Positions 12,097 to 24,202 of a stretch of DNA of 64,000 nt are shown here, piece after piece (position 1 is the first letter of the stretch; every line of letters begins with the position of its first letter). The notes under the pieces are model-generated. The model saw only the letters and a program-made list of their open reading frames with translations. It did no database searches and was not told where the DNA came from. The translations under genes were made by a program, and so were the position numbers. The stretch is taken from positions 31,068,342-31,132,341 of the forward strand of contig CM070619.1 in the NCBI GenBank assembly GCA_036346255.1. Direction: 5' to 3'. The DNA comes from Ampelocalamus luodianensis (taxonomy: Eukaryota; Streptophyta; Magnoliopsida; Poales; Poaceae).

Positions 12097-14512
12097 TGTA
12101 ACACCCCAGCTTAGCATTGAGCCTGGAATGCTACTAAATTAAATTAAACTAGACTAAACTAAGACCAATTACAAAATCTCGACAAAACCTCCTTTGTATA
12201 GTCAACTATACCGAGGTTCCAACAATTAATCAAGGTATTTATCAATATATTCATAATCAGGTTCATTCAAGCGTGCAGGATAATCTCATAAACATAACCA
12301 AAATTTGCTATTCTCATTATTACAGTTAATCTGAACCTCAAACTATCCATAAGTAATTCTTAAGATGGAGTGGTAGTGTGTGCATCCAAACATCTACTCC
12401 CTCCCATGCATGCCGGTCTTGCCAGTTGTACCTAAAACACATCAAAGCAAGAGTGAGCCTAAAGACTCAGCAAGTACCAACAAGGCTAAGCAAGTTATCA
12501 TTCATAGCATCAATAATCCAAGATAAACAATGCACCAAAGTATAGCCTTCATGCTCATGTGAATGCAACCAATGCAATGCGCCTTTTTAACTTTATCTCT
12601 TTTCGCATTTTACCGGTAATGCGGGGTATACAACCGTCGCTGCATACCCTTGCCTGTGCCCTCTGGCACAGGGACCAAAAGCCTATACACCACATGTATA
12701 GGGACCTTTGCCCATCACTTTAATGATGGGACCTCTTTTATTCATAGCCCACATTCCACGAATGTGGGGACCTCAAGCCCGTCATCTACATAACGGGGGC
12801 CTCAACTGAATGTGCTTGATTACCACGTGACCAGGGCACCTGTATGCTCTCAACATGCATATGCACCATGATAACATATTCATAAACATGAATACATCAT
12901 ATTCTCATTATCATGTAAGCAACCTTACTTCGCTATCATATATCAAAAACATGCATACATGACCAAGTCTCCAACACGTTTGAAACATGCAAACGCTCCA
13001 TGCCCACGTCTTTCATACCCAAGAATTTAACATGTACATAACAACATGTAAGATTTGGCAACGCTCAAGGGAAACATTAACCATAGCTTGCATTCATCAA
13101 GATATAAGGAAAACTCATTACACTATCATTCGTGCAAGGCTACAACAAGCAATCACAACAATCATATCATACAACCGAAAATACGCTATAACCCGAATAC
13201 TTGCCTTAACCGTGCGAGAGCGGTGGACGCAAAGAGGGCGCTGCCCTGGGATCACGCTCCCACCTGAACATAAAGATATCCCAATCTAAGACCAACATAC
13301 TGGACCAAAAGCATACACAACATTACAATCGAAATCGCTAACTTCTTATCATTTCTAACTTTTCTAATTTCTAGCGATCGGTCACTGCAGACAGCAGACT
13401 TCAAAAATTCATAACTTTCTGCTCAGGAGTCCAAATAGGATGATCTTGGACATTCTGGAAAGGTAATTAAAATGTCTAAATAAACTTAGTTGGGGAGACC
13501 CTCTGATTCGGCCATCTACCAGTCCTACCAATCTATTTAATCAGAGCAAACATTTCACGTCGGGTTTCTGGACAGCGACAAAGAAACTATCATAACTTTC
13601 TCTACGTTCGTCCGAATTTAGTGATCTTTAGTTTTCCTGAAAGCTAAGAGGATTAGCCTAGTTTTTAGTTATGGTGAGACCCTCTGGAAACCCCTCTAAA
13701 TATGCGCTTCTATCAGGTTAACCAACACTAGCAATTCTGCTTCTCTCAAGAAACACAGAAATACTAAGAAATTCATAACTTTGGCTACTGAAGTCCGAAA
13801 GACTTGATTCTTATCGGCAATGAAAGGTAACTACGATATCTACAACTTTCTAGGAGACACCCAGACCCAATTCTGCCTCTAACCTAATCAAAATCAACAA
13901 TCTTCTCTGCTGCAGAAAACCGACGAACTGACAACCGAAAATGTACAACTAGAAAACGACCCCAAAACAAAGAATCACGGGTTACCCTTGCCGAAACGAC
14001 GAAGGCACGCTGTGCGGATGATGATCACCACGAGTTCCCGGTTGCGGATCCTTCTTCCCTCTCCTTTCTTCTCTTCCTTCTTCCCTTCTCTTCTTTTCCC
14101 TTCTTCTTCCTCCTTGGCCGGTGCAAAGGGCTTCCTCTTCTCTTTGGCCAGCAGCAATGGAGGTGGAGGGAGGTGGAGAGGTGCGCAAGGGGTGGAGGGG
14201 AGGTGTGGAGGAGGTGGGAGGAGGTGGTGGCCGAAAGGGGGAGGTGGGGAGTGGAGAGGAGGGGAGATGGGGAGGGGGCGGCTAGGGTTTGGGGGGTGGA
14301 AGTGGCAGCCCCCCCCCTCTCCCTTGGCCGGCCACCCTTGGTCCCTCTTGGGCCAAGGCCTAAGCCCAGGTTGCCCACTAAACGCGAAAAACCCCCCTCT
14401 CAATTCCTGATTTGGCGATTTTCTAAAAGAACCCTCCTCCCGATTAATTAATCTCTCCCGAATAAATAATCTCTCCAGATTCAAATGCTTTTCACACTAT
14501 CAGGGTATTACA
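12097..14512 (-). repeat. 3' LTR of element E (2416 bp)
   Basis: Plus-strand ends are tgtaacacccc and gggtattaca, so on the minus strand it runs TGTAATACCC to GGTGTTACA. It holds three units of a repeat whose cores (ataactt) begin at 13411, 13592 and 13775. A GC-rich, gene-like block lies at 14020-14400. The 100-codon frame at 12987-13289 recurs unchanged in the other LTR only because the LTRs are copies of each other. Confidence 0.88.
13411..13870. repeat. Three imperfect repeats of about 182 bp inside the LTR
   Basis: Cores begin at 13411, 13592 and 13775 (spacing 181 and 183 bp). Each has ataactt, then a gtcc(a/g)aa box, then a gatctt/gattctt box and a GAGACCC-like box. The sequences have diverged but the spacing is held. 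The same grammar appears on the opposite strand in element D (cores at 22488, 22671, 22852) and in C. Confidence 0.65.
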
Positions 14513-14525
14513 TTCTACCCCCCTT
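14513..14525 (-). promoter_or_regulatory. Polypurine tract of element E
   Basis: The minus strand reads AAGGGGGGTAGAA immediately before the 3' LTR start TGTAATACCC. This is the expected site and composition for plus-strand cDNA priming. An identical tract abuts the 3' LTR of F (32356-32368), and a near match abuts that of D (28453-28465). Confidence 0.85.
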
Positions 14526-17500
14526 AACAGGATTCGACCCCGAATCTAAACACGCTTAAGTGAAAGAACAACCACGATTGAGAATGAACAACGGTAACCA
14601 CGTACCCGTTGGGAACAACACCGGTTAAAGCTCCAGCACGCAAAACTCCAACTTCCCAAGTGGTCTCTCTCTTGGACTGAGGACCACAACACAAAGACGG
14701 GATACGACGTCTGATCTAACACTCGACCCAACCTTCCAGGTACACTCACCGGTCAAGACTCGAAGGTAAGATCTCACTCGAAGGTCAACGGTGCAACCGA
14801 AGCTTCAAACTCTGGATCTCCCAGGTACTCACTCAACACTAGAACATACAAGACGTTACGTACTCCACGCACGGACTCGAGACAGTCCTGGTGATACGCC
14901 ATCTAGCGAGAACAACCCAATGTAACTTGGGTTAACCTTCCCAAGGATACCGAACCACACGACATGCACATAGAACACAGAACTCGTGTTCCACCTTCTC
15001 AAATAAACTCCTCACTAAAGCAAGGACCACCTCCTTTAACCGGAAACAAACGACAAAACTCCCTTTAAGCAAACTTTTTGACCAACAAAACCCATCTAAA
15101 AAAATTCATATCGCAACTAAGCGTTACCAGCGCGGTGCTAAGGAGTCAAATCCAAAAATCGGAATTTCATCACGAAAACCCTTCCACCTTCCAAGTGGCA
15201 GTTTGCGAATAAACATCACGAAAACCAAAGGAGGAATCATTTTAAATGCCCAAATCAAAAACTTTCTTTATTCTTCCTGAACCGATAAGAACCAAACGTA
15301 CCAAAATCGAGTCAAACTCAACTTACGAAAGACATTGGTCAACAGCACAAAACTCAAACGAGAATCGAGGAAACAATTCACTCCTTTGAGGAAGTATCAA
15401 TTTCTCAGTATCTCTTTTAAGAATAAAATCTCTCTCAACTTTGGAGTTTCAGTTCATCGCAAAACACACTAACTCATCTCTCTTAACTTGACAATCTCAA
15501 CGTTACACTCAAGTTGAAATACATCATCCACAATTCCGTATAAAGGCTCTATCGACGCCACCAAAACTTTCTCTCAACAACTCCTCTATCGACATGATTA
15601 ATTTGACAGATGACTTCCAATGCATCTCAAAATAGATTACACACGCAATCACATCTCTTCAATCTTTTAGAAATAAACAACTTGGAATTCACAGCTCTCA
15701 CATTCATATACTTTCTCTAAAAGGGCTCTATCAATGATCATCTCACTGTTCGAAACTCACACTTAATCTACCTCCTCTACACATAATCATTGGGTGCCCC
15801 AAGTCCTAGCATAAAAAATGCAAAGCCCAACTTAAACTCCAAGACTCCTACAACGAACTTCTCATAAAAAATATAGGGAAATCCTCAGATTAAATCCGTA
15901 AAATCCCACAATTCCAACATACTCACTCATTAACATCATCATGAAAATCTTTTCTTGACCAGTTTACCTTTACAAAGATTATAACTCTCAGAAGGTTACT
16001 CATTTAAAGCCAAATCACTCTTGACGTTACTCAACATTTTCCATTATCCCATTAATTGACATGGCGATTCGATTACGTTGTAATCTCACTCTCATTAAAC
16101 CACATCATCAAGAATAACTTTCATAGCCTCGCAATACAACCAAATTGCGATACTCTAATAAATTGATCCAGATTTCCATACTTGCTAATTCTAATGCTCG
16201 GTCAAAAAGAACACCAAATCTTGGACTACATCTCGCTATAGGTCCTACTAGTTGCGACAACGAAATCTGTTAGCTCCAAAGACAAATATTCTTTTTAACT
16301 CAAATCCTTTCCAAGGGTTATTCTAATAAATTGATTTATTACCCAGTGCCTCTCGCACAACTCCGACACCTAAGGGTTCCCCAAACCATCTACTAGACCA
16401 CCACTGTCTAGATGCCAAAACACCACCTATGAGACTTTACAATACAATCGGTTAACCCTTTCTTAGAAGAAGAGGCAAATAGAAATAAATTTCAGCATAA
16501 AGGAATACGTTACCACTTACAGTAGTTACAAGATCAAGAGAAACAATCAGATAAAACTGTTCTCGAAAACCAAAAGATATGATCAAAGTTGAGGGCACAC
16601 GTCCCACAATCAGAGAATATCAAACCTCAGACGAGAATAAAACACTGCTTTTAGAATTCGGGAGAACTCTTATGGGCAAGAACAAAAGTTTTAGACAATC
16701 CTCAATAATCTGCAAGTTATGAAACTTTACTTCAATCTCAAACACTTCTACTTCACTCGACTTTTGTTGGTTACCGCATCACCATGGCAATTCCGACGAA
16801 GAGTATTTGAAGATCACAACACCTAATCCACTTAGGAACTAATAACACCTCTCAACACGTCACTTTGCTCTAAACAAATTCGGCTATCACATCAACATGA
16901 GGTCTGAAAGATCACAAATGTGAACTAGAAACATATTCAATTAATCAACATCTGGCGAGCGATCCAGTCCCTTTATACAAAACATTCAATATTATCATCA
17001 TAATCCCTTACTGACAATCACATTAGTAACGTAATAATACACTCTTAGCGAGACTTATCATAGCCTCTTATCTCATCATAAATTTCTCCAAAAGAAACAC
17101 AAGCCACAAGCTTGAAACAAACCTATTTTAACTAGTTCATACTATCAAATGATACTTTCGCAAAGCACACTATCAGAGTCCACTTACTCAATCACCCACT
17201 CAACCATTAGTGTTACTCACACCCGCTCCAACTGTCATTAACAATTGTCAATTGTATGTATCATGTATACAAATAGGGTCCTACTTCTGTTTGTAATCAC
17301 ATAACCATCTATAAACACAAAGTCAACATTTAATAATCTCATCGCCTGTACAACAGGGTTTCACAACATGCTACCTCAACGTTCGTCTAATCTAATATAC
17401 ATGTTTCAATCTAGCAATTATGTATGACCATCAAGTAACTAGTTTACGAAAAATTTCCAATTTGATATCCTCTAAAGCATCGTTCAAACACATTCTTAAC

Positions 17501-18459
17501 ATAACCATCACTAATGGGTATGCTAATCCATAGAGATACATTACTCCATGCTATCCAATAAATCTACCTGATTCCACAATCCTAACGATCAGACCAATTC
17601 ATCAAAATACCACACCTCTTAATAACTCTATTGATTCCAACTAAATATTGTCATACTCATAGTCACAGCTCATCAAGAACCACTAGGGGACAACCTCCAC
17701 TTATTCAACTTTCTTTGATAAGGACCTTAGTTAAGATCGAGCATGCACACACTACGGACTCAACTTGAAACTCATAACACAACCATTAATCTTCAACGCT
17801 CAAAATACCCAAGAGAGATACGTTGAGTCAAAGCCTTCATGAACTAAAGGACTTGCAAAAAGGAAACTTTCATTAACCAAAAACATCAAGCGAATAAATA
17901 GGTCAAGCTTTCCAATAAGAAAAACAAAACTCCCCTACAAAAGTCAATCTTGACAATTAGCAAAGTTCACCAATCGCGAGAATAACTCAACGGTTGGGAA
18001 AAACAATAATTGATTTACGGGACAAATTAAGCCAATGGAAACACCAATAATTTCAAAGCAACCCAACAATCGCAACCGGATAAGGGTTGACCAACATTCA
18101 AATTTCAAGGAAGAGAACAACTCTTCTAAAGATTCTCGCTATCGACACCTATACTAAGATATCCGGGGTAGCACTTCTCTATTCCCACTCCACGAACGGT
18201 GGTGTAACCTGGTAAAGCCCTGGGTCACAACCACGACCTTAACCTCTCAACAACGACTAATCCCACTCATAATAATCATAATAATTAATTAATAAGCAGC
18301 CAAACTCAATTCATATCAGCAATAATCAAAACGATATAAGGAAACGTAAATGCAATGATTGGCCCATCCCCATCCTACTGTGCACGAGTGTGTCAAACTT
18401 TTAAGTTGATTAACATTAGCAATTTTTTTTATAACCTAGTCACCACGGACCTACAAACC
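14526..18459 (-). other. Internal region of element E, no genes
   Basis: About 3.9 kb lies between polypurine tract and primer site. I find no gag, protease, reverse transcriptase or integrase motif on either strand. Long blocks are shared with F (32369-36592) and, inverted, with D (24203-28452), so this non-coding sequence is conserved across the family. It is rich in A/C on the plus strand. Confidence 0.8.
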
Positions 18460-18470
18460 GCTCGATACCA
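18460..18470 (-). promoter_or_regulatory. Primer binding site of element E, damaged
   Basis: The plus strand reads gctcgatacca where element A has gctctgatacca, so one base of the tRNA-Met complement is missing at a CTG motif. The adjoining 5' LTR terminus is also altered, reading tcagaacaccc in place of tgtaacacccc. Both changes may be consensus errors rather than mutations. Confidence 0.65.
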
Positions 18471-18471
18471 A

Positions 18472-20877
18472 TCAGAACACCCACTTCAAAGATTGAGCCG
18501 GAATGCTACTAAAATTAAATTAAACTAGGCTAAACTAAGACCAATTACAAAATCTCGACAAAACCTCCTTTGTATAGTCAACTATACCGAGGTTCCAACA
18601 ATTAATCAAGGTATTTATCAATATATTCATAATCGTGTTCATTCAAGCGTGCGAGATAATCTCATAAACATAACCAAAATTTGCTATTCTCATTATTACA
18701 GCTTAATCAAACTCAAACTATCCATAAGTAATTCTTAAGATGGAGTGGTAGTGTGTGCATCCAAACATCTACTCCCTCCCATGCATGCCGGTCTTGCCAG
18801 TTGTACCTAAAACACATCAAAGCAAGAGTGAGCTCAAAGACTCAGCAAGTACCAACAAGGCTAAGCAAGTTATCATTCATAGCATCAATAATCCAAGATA
18901 AACAATGCACCAAAGTATAGCCTTCATGCTCATGTGAATGCAACCAATGCAATGCGCCTTTTAACTTTATCTCTTTCGCATTTTACCGTGTCATGCGGGT
19001 ATACAACCGTCGTTGATACCCTTGCTCGCGCCCTCCTCAGCACAGGTACCAAAAGCCTATACACCACATGTATAGGGACCTTTGCCCATCACTTTAATGA
19101 TGGGGACCTCTTTATTCATAGCCCACATTCCACGAATGTGGGGACCTCAAGCCCGTCATCTACATAACGGGAGCTCAATGAATGTGCTTGATTACCACGT
19201 GACTGTGGCACTGTATGCTCTCAACATGCATATGCACCATGATAACATATTCATAAACAGAATATATCATATTCTCATTATCATGTAAGCAACCTTACTT
19301 CGCTATCATATATCAAAAACATGCATACATGACCAAGTCTCCAACACGTTTGAAACATGCAAACGCTCCATGCCCACGTCTTTCATACCCAAGAATTTAA
19401 CATGTACATAACAACATGTAAGATTTGGCAACGCTCAAGGGAAACATTAACCATAGCTTGCATTCATCAAGATATAAGGAAAACTCATTACACTATCATT
19501 CGTGCAAGGCTACAACAAGCAATCACAACAATCATATCATACAACCGAAAATACGCTATAACCCGAATACTTGCCTTAACCGTGCGAGAGCGGTGGACGC
19601 AAAGAGGGCGCTGCCCTGGGATCACGCTCCCACCTGAACATAAAGATATCCCAATCTAAGACCAACATACTGGACCAAAAGCATACACAACATTACAATC
19701 GAAATCGCTAACTTCTTATCATTTCTAACTTTTCTAATTTCTAGCGATCGGTCACTGCAGACAGCAGACTTCAAAAATTCATAACTTTCTGCTCAGGAGT
19801 CCAAATAGGATGATCTTGGACATTCTGGAAAGGTAATTAAAATTTCTAAATAAAGTTAGTTGGGGAGACCCTCTGATTCGGCCATCTACCAGTCCTACCA
19901 ATCTATTTAATCAGAGCAAACATTTCACGTCGGGTTTCTGGACAGCGACAAAGAAACTATCATAACTTTCTCTACGTTCGTCCGAATTTAGTGATCTTTA
20001 GTTTTCCTGAAAGCTAAGAGGATTAGCCTAGTTTTTCGTTATGGTGAGACCCTCTGGAAACCCCTCTAAATATGCGCTTCTATCAGGTTAACCAACACTA
20101 GCAATTCTGCTTCTCTCCAGAAACACAGAAATACTAAGAAATTCATAACTTTGGCTACTGAAGTCCGAAATACTTGATTCTTGTCGTCAATGAAAGGTAA
20201 CTACGATATCTACAACTTTCTAGGAGACACCCAGACCCAATTCTGCCTCTAACCTAATCAAAATCAACAATCTTCTCTGCTGCAGAAAACCGACGAACTG
20301 ACAACCGAAAATGTACAACTAGAAAACGACCCCAAAACAAAGAATCACGGGTTACCCTTGCCGAAACGACGAAGGCACGCTGTGCGGATGATGATCACCA
20401 CGAGTTCCCGGTTGCGGATCCTTCTTCCCTCTCCCTTTCTTCTCTTCCTTCTTCCCTTCTCTTCTTTTCCCCTTCTTCTTCCTCCTTGGCCGGCTGCAAA
20501 GGGCTTCCTCTTCTCTTTGGCCAGCAGCAATGGAGGTGGAGGGGAGGTGGAGAGGTGCAAGGGGTGGAGGGGAGTGTGGAGGAGGTGGGAGGAGGTGGTG
20601 GCCGAAAGGGGAGGTGGGGAGTGGAGGAGGAGGAGATGGGAGGGGCGGCTAGGGTTTGGGGGGTGGAAGTGGCAGCCCCCCCCTCTCCCTTGGCCGGCCA
20701 CCCTTGGTCCCTCTTGGGCCAAGGCCCAAGCCCAGGTTGCCCACTAAACGCGAAAACCCCCCTCTCAATTCCTGATTTGGCGATTTTCTAAAAGAACCCT
20801 CCTCCCGATTAATTAATCTCTCCCGAATAAATAATCTCTCCAGATTCAAATGCTTTTCACACTATCAGGGTATTACA
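18472..20877 (-). repeat. 5' LTR of element E (about 2406 bp)
   Basis: It pairs with 12097-14512 and ends gggtattaca at 20877, followed by the target duplication ctaaa. The first 800 bp (18472-19260) carry many small changes relative to the partner, almost all at CAG/CTG/CCGG sites; the remainder is nearly identical. Confidence 0.88.
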
Positions 20878-20882
20878 CTAAA

Positions 20883-20934
20883 AGCCTTCAAAAATTATGA
20901 AATTAATACAGAAGATAGATTATGATTTTATATG
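20883..20934 (-). mobile_element. X1, second segment
   Basis: This short stretch between elements E and S parallels X2 near 46540-46570 (shared aaattatgaaatt...acacagcag-like text). It ends with the target duplication atatg of the solo LTR that follows. Confidence 0.45.
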
Positions 20935-21025
20935 TGACGAGGATTTAATAATCCTCATTTTATTATTTCCATAATCATGTAATATGACGTCATCCCCTAA
21001 TATTAGAAGGGGAAAGCAAGTCAGG

Positions 21026-21196
21026 TAGTCGTAAGATCTCCTACGACTATCCCCTAGTCGTAAGCATCCCTACGACTATAGTGTAATCGTAAGTCCTGCT
21101 ACGATTACGTCCGGTCGTAAGTCTTCCTGCGACCAGTACCCAGTCGTAAGCCCTTTCTACGACAACCCCCCTGGTCGTAAGTTCTTTTATGACCAG
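21026..21196 (+). repeat. Tandem array of six small hairpins in the solo LTR U3
   Basis: Six inverted repeats follow one another. Arms are 21026-21033/21042-21049 (TAGTCGTA/TACGACTA), 21055-21062/21071-21078 (same), 21083-21091/21100-21108 (GTAATCGTA/TACGATTAC), 21113-21117/21130-21134 (GGTCG/CGACC), 21143-21148/21158-21163 (GTCGTA/TACGAC) and 21171-21180/21187-21196 (CTGGTCGTAA/TTATGACCAG, one G-T pair). Arms change together between units. Confidence 0.8.
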
Positions 21197-21436
21197 CTCT
21201 GCCACGACTTCCTCACGATTAACTGGGTCCACTCGTCAGAATACCCATTTAATAGTGGGAATCTAAGCAGTCAAAATACGTAGTTATGCCTGATATAACT
21301 ACAGATAAAGCCCCACTATCTCTGACTGATAACCATTTGACAGCATGGGGAGGTTACTACTCTGGTAATTACTCTCATTATTGTGCAATAATGAGCGACT
21401 AATGAGCCTGGAACGACAACAGCCACCACTGCGTAG

Positions 21437-21444
21437 TATAAATA
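21437..21444 (+). promoter_or_regulatory. TATA box of the solo LTR
   Basis: The sequence TATAAATA stands about 500 bp into a 744-bp LTR and about 240 bp before its end, where an LTR promoter is expected. Transcription would start some 30 bp downstream, near 21470. Confidence 0.6.
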
Positions 21445-21683
21445 GGTGTCTTTTAGAGAAAGAGAGGGGAGGCCCTTTTGGAAGATAATGAGTAAGACCC
21501 TCAGCTGATTGTAATCCAGATACCCAATACAAGATACACAGGAGTAAGGTTATTATTCTCACAGGAGAAGGCCCGAACCTGTATAAAAATCCCTGTGTCT
21601 CTCTCGTTTGCGTGATCAATTGTGGAGACCCCCCGAATCAAACAATCTTTACATAAGATCGGTTCTAAAACACCGACAATATG

Positions 21684-21776
21684 AATTTAGGAACAAAAAT
21701 CATTTGATTTGGAGTTGGCATGTGAGAGCTATGCAATAATCATTTTCTACCGAGAGAGAATTTCTGAGAAAACTGG
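21684..21776 (-). mobile_element. X1, third segment
   Basis: The text aatttaggaacaaaaatcat and the following bases parallel X2 near 46583-46640, so X1 continues here after the solo LTR. It is cut by element D at 21777; the last five bases, actgg, are the candidate duplication. Confidence 0.5.
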
Positions 21777-24189
21777 TGTAATACCCCAAAAATTAAATCG
21801 GGAGAGAATAATTAAATCGGGAGAGAATAATTAAATCGGGAGAGAATAATTAAAATCGGGGGAATATTTCTTTTAGCAAAGCGATTGAACAGGAGAAAGA
21901 GGGGTTTTAATGTAATACTCCAATTTATTCTACGAAAGAAAGCATTCAAAAGAGAAATTAGACATAAAAAAGGGGGGTTTCTGCAGTTTTGGCAACTTGG
22001 GCCTTGGGCCTTGGCCGAGAGGCCCATGAGGGGTCGGCCACAAATAAAAGGAAGGGGGAAAACCCTAGGTGCACTGTAGCTACAGTGCCGCCGCACTGTA
22101 GCATGGCTACTGTAGCACACCTCTCCTCCATGGTGGTGCCCCCCCTCCATTGGTGCCTCCCTTCCTCGCCGTCGGTGCTCCCTGCTGCCGATCAAGTGAA
22201 GAAAGGAGAGGAGATCAACTTCGTGGGGAGAGTTCATCATCTTTCTGCGATTCTACAAGGGTAACGTCGCGTGTTCTTCGTTGTTTGATGCGTAATAGTT
22301 GCGGTTGATGTCGTTTGGTAAATTGATTTGCGTCGGTTTAATAGATTACGTTCTGTCCAGATTATTGCGCGGTCAATTTCGGGTGTTTAGAGGCCGAATT
22401 AGGAGTTTTGGTCTCCTAGAGTTATGTAGATAATGTTCTTAGCTTTCATTGGCCGCCAAGAACGCCAAAATCCGATTAACGGTTAGAAAGTTATGAACTG
22501 TTTAGTGCCGCTGTCTGGTTAATCTGTCAACATTCTGACAGTCCGTAGAAAACTGAGTTAATATATTATTTAAGGACGAAATCAGAGGATCTCAGTATAA
22601 CAAAAAATGTAGGTAATTTCTATACCTTTTCATAGAGATAAAGAACGCAAGATTTGGACCTTCGTACCAAAAGTTATGGTGGTTTTAGTGTACTATCTAG
22701 AGAAACCGACGTGAAAATTGTTGTTCTGTAGGTTGGCTTGGTAGAGGCAATAGTTGGCATAATCAAAAGGGATCCCCAACTAAGTTTATTTAGGTAATTA
22801 AATTACCTTTCCATAAAGTCCAAGAACATCCTATTTGGACTCTAGAGCAGAAAGTTATGTATTTTAGAAGTTGACTGTCCGCAGTGAACACCAAAAGCGA
22901 TCGCTAGAAATTGGAAGATTGGAAAATGCTTGGAAGTTTAGAGAGTTCAATTGTGTTGTTATTTATGCTTTTGGTCCAGTATGTTGGTCTTAGATTGGGT
23001 TATCTCTATGTTCAGGTGGGAGCGAGATCCAGGGGCAGCGCCACTTCAGCGTCCACCGTTCTCGCACGGTTGAGGCAAGTATCCGGTTATTGTATTATTA
23101 TGCTTGTATGTTTGTATTGTTTGTGTTTGGGTCATAATAGCCATGAATGGATGATATTGTGATGAGTATCAAATTATCTTGGTGGTTGCAAGTACTGCTT
23201 GATAGAGTAATTATGAATTGTTTCACGATGAGTGCTATGTTTTGATACATATTAGCTATGCTTAGTTGATAGTGTGATATGTTGATTAAAGATGGTAAAT
23301 GCTTATGATATGAATGATAGAAGTATGAATGAGTTAAATTCATAAGTGATATTGCTGAGGAGGTATGATTATGATGATTCATGATGTGTGCATATGCATC
23401 ATGTTGACAAAATAAAGACTTGGTCACGTGGTGACCAAGCATTTGTTGAGATCCCCGTCATGTATATGACGGGCTTGAGGTCCCCACACTTGTGGAGTGT
23501 GGGCTTTAGGTCCCTTTACTTGCGGAGTATTGGGCAATTGGTCCTGTGCTTGCGAGCACAGGCATGGTATGCGGCGACGGTCGCATATCTCGCATTACCG
23601 GAGAAATGCGACAAAGAGTGAAAGAGAAAAGTTGCATTGCATATTCGCATACATACCTCATGAGATATGTTTTTGTGTAAAGCTTTGGAATGGAATGTTG
23701 ATGATGTAAATGTGAGATTAATGTTTCATTATTGGTACTTGCTGAGTCTTTGGACTCACCCTTGCTTTTGTTGTGTTTTTAGGTACCACTTGCAAAAATG
23801 GCATGCATGGGAGGGAGTAGACTTGAGTTGGACACACACACTACCATCCACCTTAAAAGTTGATAAATTTTTAGTTCATACTTTAATAAAGGAGCAATCT
23901 GCTTAGAGATTGTTTATGATTATGCTTCATGCATTGGATTAAGTGTAATAATGATAGGTAGTGTCTTTTGGATATCTCTGGATATGCTAGTTGCTTTCAT
24001 GTTTTGAATGACTATTGATTATGCTGAATGTTGGACTAATTATATACGTTTTATTCAAATATTGGAACCTCCTGGTAGTTAATAATATAGGGGAGGTTCT
24101 GCCAAAAAATTTGGTAGGATGTTTTGGCTTAGAATTGTTTAATGTTAGTTTGGTAGCATTCGGGCTAAATCTTTGAGTAGGGTGTTACA
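21777..24189 (+). repeat. 5' LTR of element D (2413 bp)
   Basis: It runs TGTAATACCCC to GGTGTTACA. It opens with three short repeats of a ttaaatcgggagagaataa unit (21795-21855). Further in are a 16-bp perfect palindrome (22072-22087) after an aaaccctag motif, and three AAAGTTATG cores at 22488, 22671 and 22852 (spacing 183 and 181 bp). The 142-codon minus-strand frame at 21812-22240 is repeated in the other LTR and is not evidence of a gene. Confidence 0.88.
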
Positions 24190-24191
24190 GT

Positions 24192-24202
24192 TGGTATCGA
24201 GC
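24192..24202 (+). promoter_or_regulatory. Primer binding site of element D
   Basis: TGGTATCGAGC lies two bases after the LTR end ggtgttaca. It is the tRNA-Met complement with one base missing, the same variant as in element B. Confidence 0.8.

Larger units (their letters stand above)
12097..20877 (-). mobile_element. Element E: complete non-coding LTR retrotransposon (8.8 kb)
   Basis: The element has two LTRs (12097-14512 and 18472-20877), about 3.96 kb of internal DNA, a polypurine tract and a primer site. It is bounded by a perfect 5-bp target duplication CTAAA at 12092-12096 and 20878-20882. No frame in the internal region resembles gag or pol, so it is non-autonomous in the style of large retrotransposon derivatives (LARDs): it keeps only sequences acting in cis and would need proteins from another element. 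The two LTRs are nearly identical from about 19300 to 20870, so the insertion looks recent; most other differences sit at CAG/CTG motifs. It is nested inside X1. Confidence 0.9.
20935..21678 (+). mobile_element. Solo LTR (744 bp) with TATA box and hairpin array
   Basis: It begins tgacgaggattt and ends acaccgaca, flanked by a perfect 5-bp duplication ATATG (20930-20934 and 21679-21683). The flanks join into one X-family sequence (compare aaatgaatttagcaacaag in X2), which confirms the borders. There is no internal region, so this is a solo LTR left by recombination between two LTRs. A TATA box at 21437-21444 fixes the plus orientation, with U3 to its left. I do not recognise the family. Confidence 0.85.

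Noticed and set aside
12987..13289. 100-codon frame, identical at 19357-19659
   Set aside because: Identity comes from the paired LTRs of element E. It is not conserved as protein in F or C.
13975..14484. Overlapping frames in the GC-rich LTR block (also near 20345-20849, 31810-32346, 38538-38969)
   Set aside because: Pro/Gly/Arg-rich translations on several frames at once come from purine/pyrimidine-biased leader DNA, not from a protein.
21812..22240. 142-codon minus-strand frame, repeated at 28501-28932
   Set aside because: The repeat reflects the two LTRs of element D being copies. The frame is antisense to the LTR and crosses its low-complexity start and GC-rich leader.
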